Source of the DNA: Paraclostridium sordellii
GTDB lineage: Bacteria; Bacillota; Clostridia; Peptostreptococcales; Peptostreptococcaceae
NCBI RefSeq assembly: GCF_000953675.1
Contig: NZ_LN679998.1
Span: 1,387,911-1,451,910 of the forward strand
Direction of reading: 5' to 3'
Length of the DNA: 64,000 bases
The notes under the pieces are model-generated. The model was given only the letters and a program-made list of their open reading frames with translations, was not told the DNA's origin and made no database searches. Both the position numbers and the translations under genes were made by a program. Below, piece by piece: positions 61,131-64,000 of this stretch (its first letter is position 1; the number at the start of each line of letters is the position of its first letter).

Positions 61131-62506
61131 ATTTCATGACTAATTTATTATTAGCTTTATCAATAGTTATACGCTTTACTATATTTAATAGCATATTAGT
61201 TTATAAAAAAGATGGTAAGAACTATAGAAAAACTGTATTTTATATTTTATTGTTTTTAATTTATATTATATCTCTATTGTCTAATATAGAAGGGAGTTAT
61301 AGTTATTTTAAAAATGGAAATTATTTATTTAATGCTTTAGTACTTATAGCTTTTGGAGGTTACTATAAGTATTTTTATAAGATAAGATATATTAAATATA
61401 TAACATTCTTTTGTTTATTTAATATATATTACGATTTGATTAAAAGCTATCTATTAGAGAGAATTTTGTTTTTTTTAATTACAGGGTATATTATATCATC
61501 AAAAGAGGCACTTTTAGTATCTAATTTTGAACAATTAAAAGTTGATATATATACTAACTTGGTTATTTTATTTATATATTTGGTATTTACTTTTTTTAAT
61601 AAGCGTTTACAATTACTTGATAGCGAAAAAAGAAATTATATATATTTGATATTTGCTTTAATGGTTAATTCAATTAGTATAGTTGGAAATTATATATTTT
61701 ACAAACTTGAGAGATTTGGAAGTTTATATTCAGAACGTTATGTATTTGATTTTCTTTTAACTCCAAAGTTAGTAGTGGCTAGTAGTATAGTTCTTATATT
61801 ATTATTTAGACAAATAGTAAAAGAAAATAAGAAAAAAACTCAATATGAACTTATGAAAAACAAGCTAGATATGCAATATGAACATTATCTAAGTATTCAA
61901 GAATCTCATATGAAGATTAAAAAACTTTATCATGATATAAATAATCATATTTTCTGTATAGATAATCTTAAAAATAATAATAAAGAAGTTAGTGAATATA
62001 TAAATAATTTAAAAGATGAAATTAAATCTTTTAAAGATAATTATAATACAGGGAATATGATACTAGACATTATAATCAATGAAAAAAGTGATATATGCAG
62101 TAAAAAAGGAATTAAATTTATTTGTGATATAAACTTCTCAAAGGTTGATTTTATAAAACCAATAGATGTGTCTAGTATATTTGCTAATATTTTAGATAAT
62201 GCAATAGAAGCTTGTGATAAGATACATGATGAAGATGTTGAAAAATATATTAGAATTAAGGGAACTATATCAAAAGCATATTTTGTAATTAAATGTGAAA
62301 ATAGTAAAGTTAATAATATTAAGTTTAAGAAGAATAAATTATTAACAGATAAAATGGACAAGTTTGTACATGGAATAGGAACTCAAAGTATTAAATCATC
62401 TTTAGACAAATATGATGGAGAGCTATTATTTGAAGATGAAAAAGACAAATTTATACTAAATCTATACATACCACTTAATCAAAATACTGACAGTTGGGTC
62501 GATTAA
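61124..62506 (+). CDS. Sensor histidine kinase, AgrC-like (GHKL type)
   Basis: A 460-residue kinase with about six N-terminal helices (to about 225) and a coiled coil. The phospho-acceptor motif HDINNH is at about 270 (KKLYHDINNHIFC). The ATPase domain has NILDNAIEAC and, in place of the usual GLGL box, HGIGTQSIKSS. The weakened G box resembles several quorum-sensing kinases. Pairs with the regulator upstream. No peptide-signal genes are adjacent. Confidence 0.86.
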   Translation: MLNFMTNLLLALSIVIRFTIFNSILVYKKDGKNYRKTVFYILLFLIYIISLLSNIEGSYSYFKNGNYLFNALVLIAFGGYYKYFYKIRYIKYITFFCLFNIYYDLIKSYLLERILFFLITGYIISSKEALLVSNFEQLKVDIYTNLVILFIYLVFTFFNKRLQLLDSEKRNYIYLIFALMVNSISIVGNYIFYKLERFGSLYSERYVFDFLLTPKLVVASSIVLILLFRQIVKENKKKTQYELMKNKLDMQYEHYLSIQESHMKIKKLYHDINNHIFCIDNLKNNNKEVSEYINNLKDEIKSFKDNYNTGNMILDIIINEKSDICSKKGIKFICDINFSKVDFIKPIDVSSIFANILDNAIEACDKIHDEDVEKYIRIKGTISKAYFVIKCENSKVNNIKFKKNKLLTDKMDKFVHGIGTQSIKSSLDKYDGELLFEDEKDKFILNLYIPLNQNTDSWVD

Positions 62507-62536
62507 GGTGCTAGTTGGGGCATATGTATTGAGACT

Positions 62537-62590
62537 AAAAAATAAGGATGTTATCTTTTAATAGAAAAAGATAATGTCCTTATTTTTTAC
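62537..62590 (+). terminator. Terminator of the second LytTR/GHKL operon
   Basis: AAAAATAAGGATGTTATCTTT pairs with AAAGATAATGTCCTTATTTTT with two wobbles. Confidence 0.8.
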
Positions 62591-62668
62591 GATTAAATAG
62601 CTATAAAACCTTGAAATACGAAGGGAATTAATAAATTAATGAAATTTTAAAAATGGAGGTAAATGTAT

Positions 62669-63253
62669 ATGAAAGTAAAAAAAATTATACTAGCTATATT
62701 ATTAGCTACAAGTATAAGTTCAACTTTTTTGGTTGGTTGTGAATCTTATACAATTGACAATGATAAAAAAGTTTATACAACTACAGAAGTATCAAAGATT
62801 AAAAAAGATTTATCAAAGAAGATTTCAAAAGCTATAGAAGATAGTGGACTTCGAGTAGCTGAAGTAAAACCAGATGGAAGTTTTGTGTTATCTTTAGGTA
62901 ATTTGGAATATTCTAAAGAACAACCTAAACAAGTTTTAAATTATTCTATGACTTTAGATAAGAAAAAAGATAAGGAAATACTATTTATTCAATGTGTTAA
63001 GGATTACTTAAAGGATGAAAAATTATCAAAGGATGATAAGTTCGTTAAAGCAATCTATAACATATATAAGTTTTTAACGGATACCAATATAACTGAAAAA
63101 GAATTTTTTAATAAAGTTGAAAAAGTTGTTAATAAAGGTGAAGGGATAGTAGAACTTCCTGATATGGGTGATGTACATATCTCAGCAAAAGAAATAGATA
63201 AGGAAACTAAGATTTTAGAGTTAAGATTTGAGGATGAATTTATATTAAAATAA
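62669..63253 (+). CDS. Hypothetical lipoprotein
   Basis: A 194-residue lipoprotein; signal peptide ends FLVGC (Cys about 24). ATG 62669 is eight bases after GGAGGT; an ATG two codons earlier is too close to the site. The mature part is Lys-rich with a TEVSKIKKDLSKKISKAI helix and a strand-rich second half. I do not recognise the family. It is followed at 10 bp by a DUF3139-like gene and an ABC permease gene, so the three form an operon. Confidence 0.7.
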   Translation: MKVKKIILAILLATSISSTFLVGCESYTIDNDKKVYTTTEVSKIKKDLSKKISKAIEDSGLRVAEVKPDGSFVLSLGNLEYSKEQPKQVLNYSMTLDKKKDKEILFIQCVKDYLKDEKLSKDDKFVKAIYNIYKFLTDTNITEKEFFNKVEKVVNKGEGIVELPDMGDVHISAKEIDKETKILELRFEDEFILK

Positions 63254-63263
63254 GGAGGTTTAT

Positions 63264-63653
63264 ATGAAAAAATATAAAGCTATTTTATTAGCATTAATTA
63301 TAGTAATTATAGGACTTACAGGGTTATTTATATATAATAATTATTCTAAGCCTTGGAAGGAAGCTGAGGAAAATATTAATAAATATATGGTAAAACAAGG
63401 AGTTTCAAAAGATGCTATAAGTAAAATTACAAAAGAAAAAGCAAAATTAGAAAGTTATAATGGAATCCTTTATAAGGTAATTTATAAAGATGATTCGGAT
63501 CATGAATATAAATATTTTTACAGTGATGAAATTTATGCTTTAAATAAAGAATACAAAGTTGTATTACGAATTTATAATTTAAATGATAATAAGCGATTAG
63601 AAAGAGAGGACTTTAAAAAGGTAAAGTATCCTCCAACATATTTGAATAAATAG
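63264..63653 (+). CDS. DUF3139-like anchored protein
   Basis: A 129-residue protein with an N-terminal anchor helix (about 6-25) and an outer domain with YMVKQGVSKDAISKI and YKVIYKDDSDHEYKYFY, typical of the DUF3139 family. Function unknown. The ATG follows AAGGAGG. It lies between a lipoprotein and an ABC permease gene, suggesting an accessory role to that transporter. Confidence 0.72.
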   Translation: MKKYKAILLALIIVIIGLTGLFIYNNYSKPWKEAEENINKYMVKQGVSKDAISKITKEKAKLESYNGILYKVIYKDDSDHEYKYFYSDEIYALNKEYKVVLRIYNLNDNKRLEREDFKKVKYPPTYLNK

Positions 63654-63676
63654 ATTATAAAAAATAGGGGGATGAC

Positions 63677-64000
63677 ATGGGAATATACTTAAAATTATCA
63701 ATAGCATATTTAAGAAAAAATAAGCTTAGAACTGTACTATTAATACTAGCGGTAGCGTTAGGGGTAGCTTTAATATTTGGGACAAGTACAATAAGAGAAT
63801 CCCAAAGTAAAAATGATTTAAATGCTGTAAATAAACTATATGGTGGATATCACGTAGAATTTAATGATTTAAATCATGAGGAAGTTGGAAAATTAAAAAA
63901 CGACAAGGATGTTTTAAAAACTAGTACAGTACAAAACTTAGGTAATGTATTAGACAAAAAAGGAAACTCATTTCAGTTAAAATCAGTAGATGAAAACTAT
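63677..64000 (+). CDS. FtsX-type ABC permease, N-terminal part (runs off the window)
   Basis: ATG 63677 follows TAGGGGGATGAC. The 108 codons present encode a cytoplasmic start (YLKLSIAYLRKNKLRTVLL), the first helix (about 18-38) and the beginning of an outer domain, as in FtsX/MacB-type permeases. The frame is open at the end of the window, so the gene is incomplete here. Likely third gene of the operon starting at 62669. Confidence 0.85.
   Translation, partial: MGIYLKLSIAYLRKNKLRTVLLILAVALGVALIFGTSTIRESQSKNDLNAVNKLYGGYHVEFNDLNHEEVGKLKNDKDVLKTSTVQNLGNVLDKKGNSFQLKSVDENY

Overview
The window is a very AT-rich chromosomal segment from a low-GC Gram-positive anaerobe. Gene content points to the Clostridia, most like Peptostreptococcaceae (Clostridioides/Paraclostridium relatives). 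The supporting features are GlpO-type oxidoreductases with a BFD domain, YhfC/DUF3887, a CD3324-type HTH protein, a thermolysin-like neutral protease, DHHW/MBOAT surface modification genes, strong AGGAGG ribosome binding sites and frequent TTG starts. The genus is an inference from gene families only. No rRNA, tRNA, CRISPR array or insertion sequence was seen.

Layout. 0.2-9 kb: a small membrane protein, an ABC-2 exporter whose permease is fused to a CPBP protease, an FAD oxidoreductase pair, a MerR regulator driving an MFS pump through a 19-bp-spacer promoter, and dUTPase. 9.2-10.9 kb: a structured RNA candidate, then a CLC-F type fluoride exporter (minus strand) behind a fluoride riboswitch. 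11.1-14.3 kb: an AgrA/AgrC-like two-component system co-transcribed with a YhfC membrane protease and a DUF3887 lipoprotein. 14.4-21.9 kb: small membrane proteins and lipoproteins (two broken), a ferric-reductase-like protein, a YqhD-type alcohol dehydrogenase, and a minus-strand MerR/ABC exporter operon. 22.2-27.3 kb: a co-directional accessory run (GNAT, a Tiki/ChaN-like protein, an MFS pump, an S41 protease and an HExxH protease). 27.5-30.8 kb: a leader ORF/hairpin, a CD3324-type HTH, a MutS2-like ATPase without Smr, and a transglutaminase-like protein. 31-37 kb: the M4 protease with a long non-coding upstream region, then WYL/GyrI/YoaP-type regulatory and stress genes with several broken copies. 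37.4-42.6 kb: an FtsX-type ABC transporter with its own OmpR/VanS-like two-component system. 42.8-49.7 kb: a decayed MFS gene, the MBOAT and DHHW O-acylation pair, a convergent GT2 synthase and a TPR protein.

50-52.8 kb holds the two most unusual loci. One is a peptide-binding lipoprotein whose two halves are in swapped order (apparent circular permutation). The other is a HesB/IscA-like gene with an in-frame TGA exactly at the first conserved cysteine (probable selenocysteine). 53-64 kb: an MreB-family actin, small peptides, three GNAT enzymes, a phosphoglycerate-mutase-type phosphatase, a YgbA-family cysteine-rich protein, a second LytTR/GHKL system and the start of another ABC transporter operon.

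Most of the region is accessory: sensing, export, envelope modification and proteolysis, with many small regulators. About eight genes are broken by frameshifts, internal stops or deletions, which suggests ongoing decay; sequencing indels could explain some of them. Almost every transcription unit ends in an intrinsic terminator, several of which are near-perfect palindromes shared by convergent genes.
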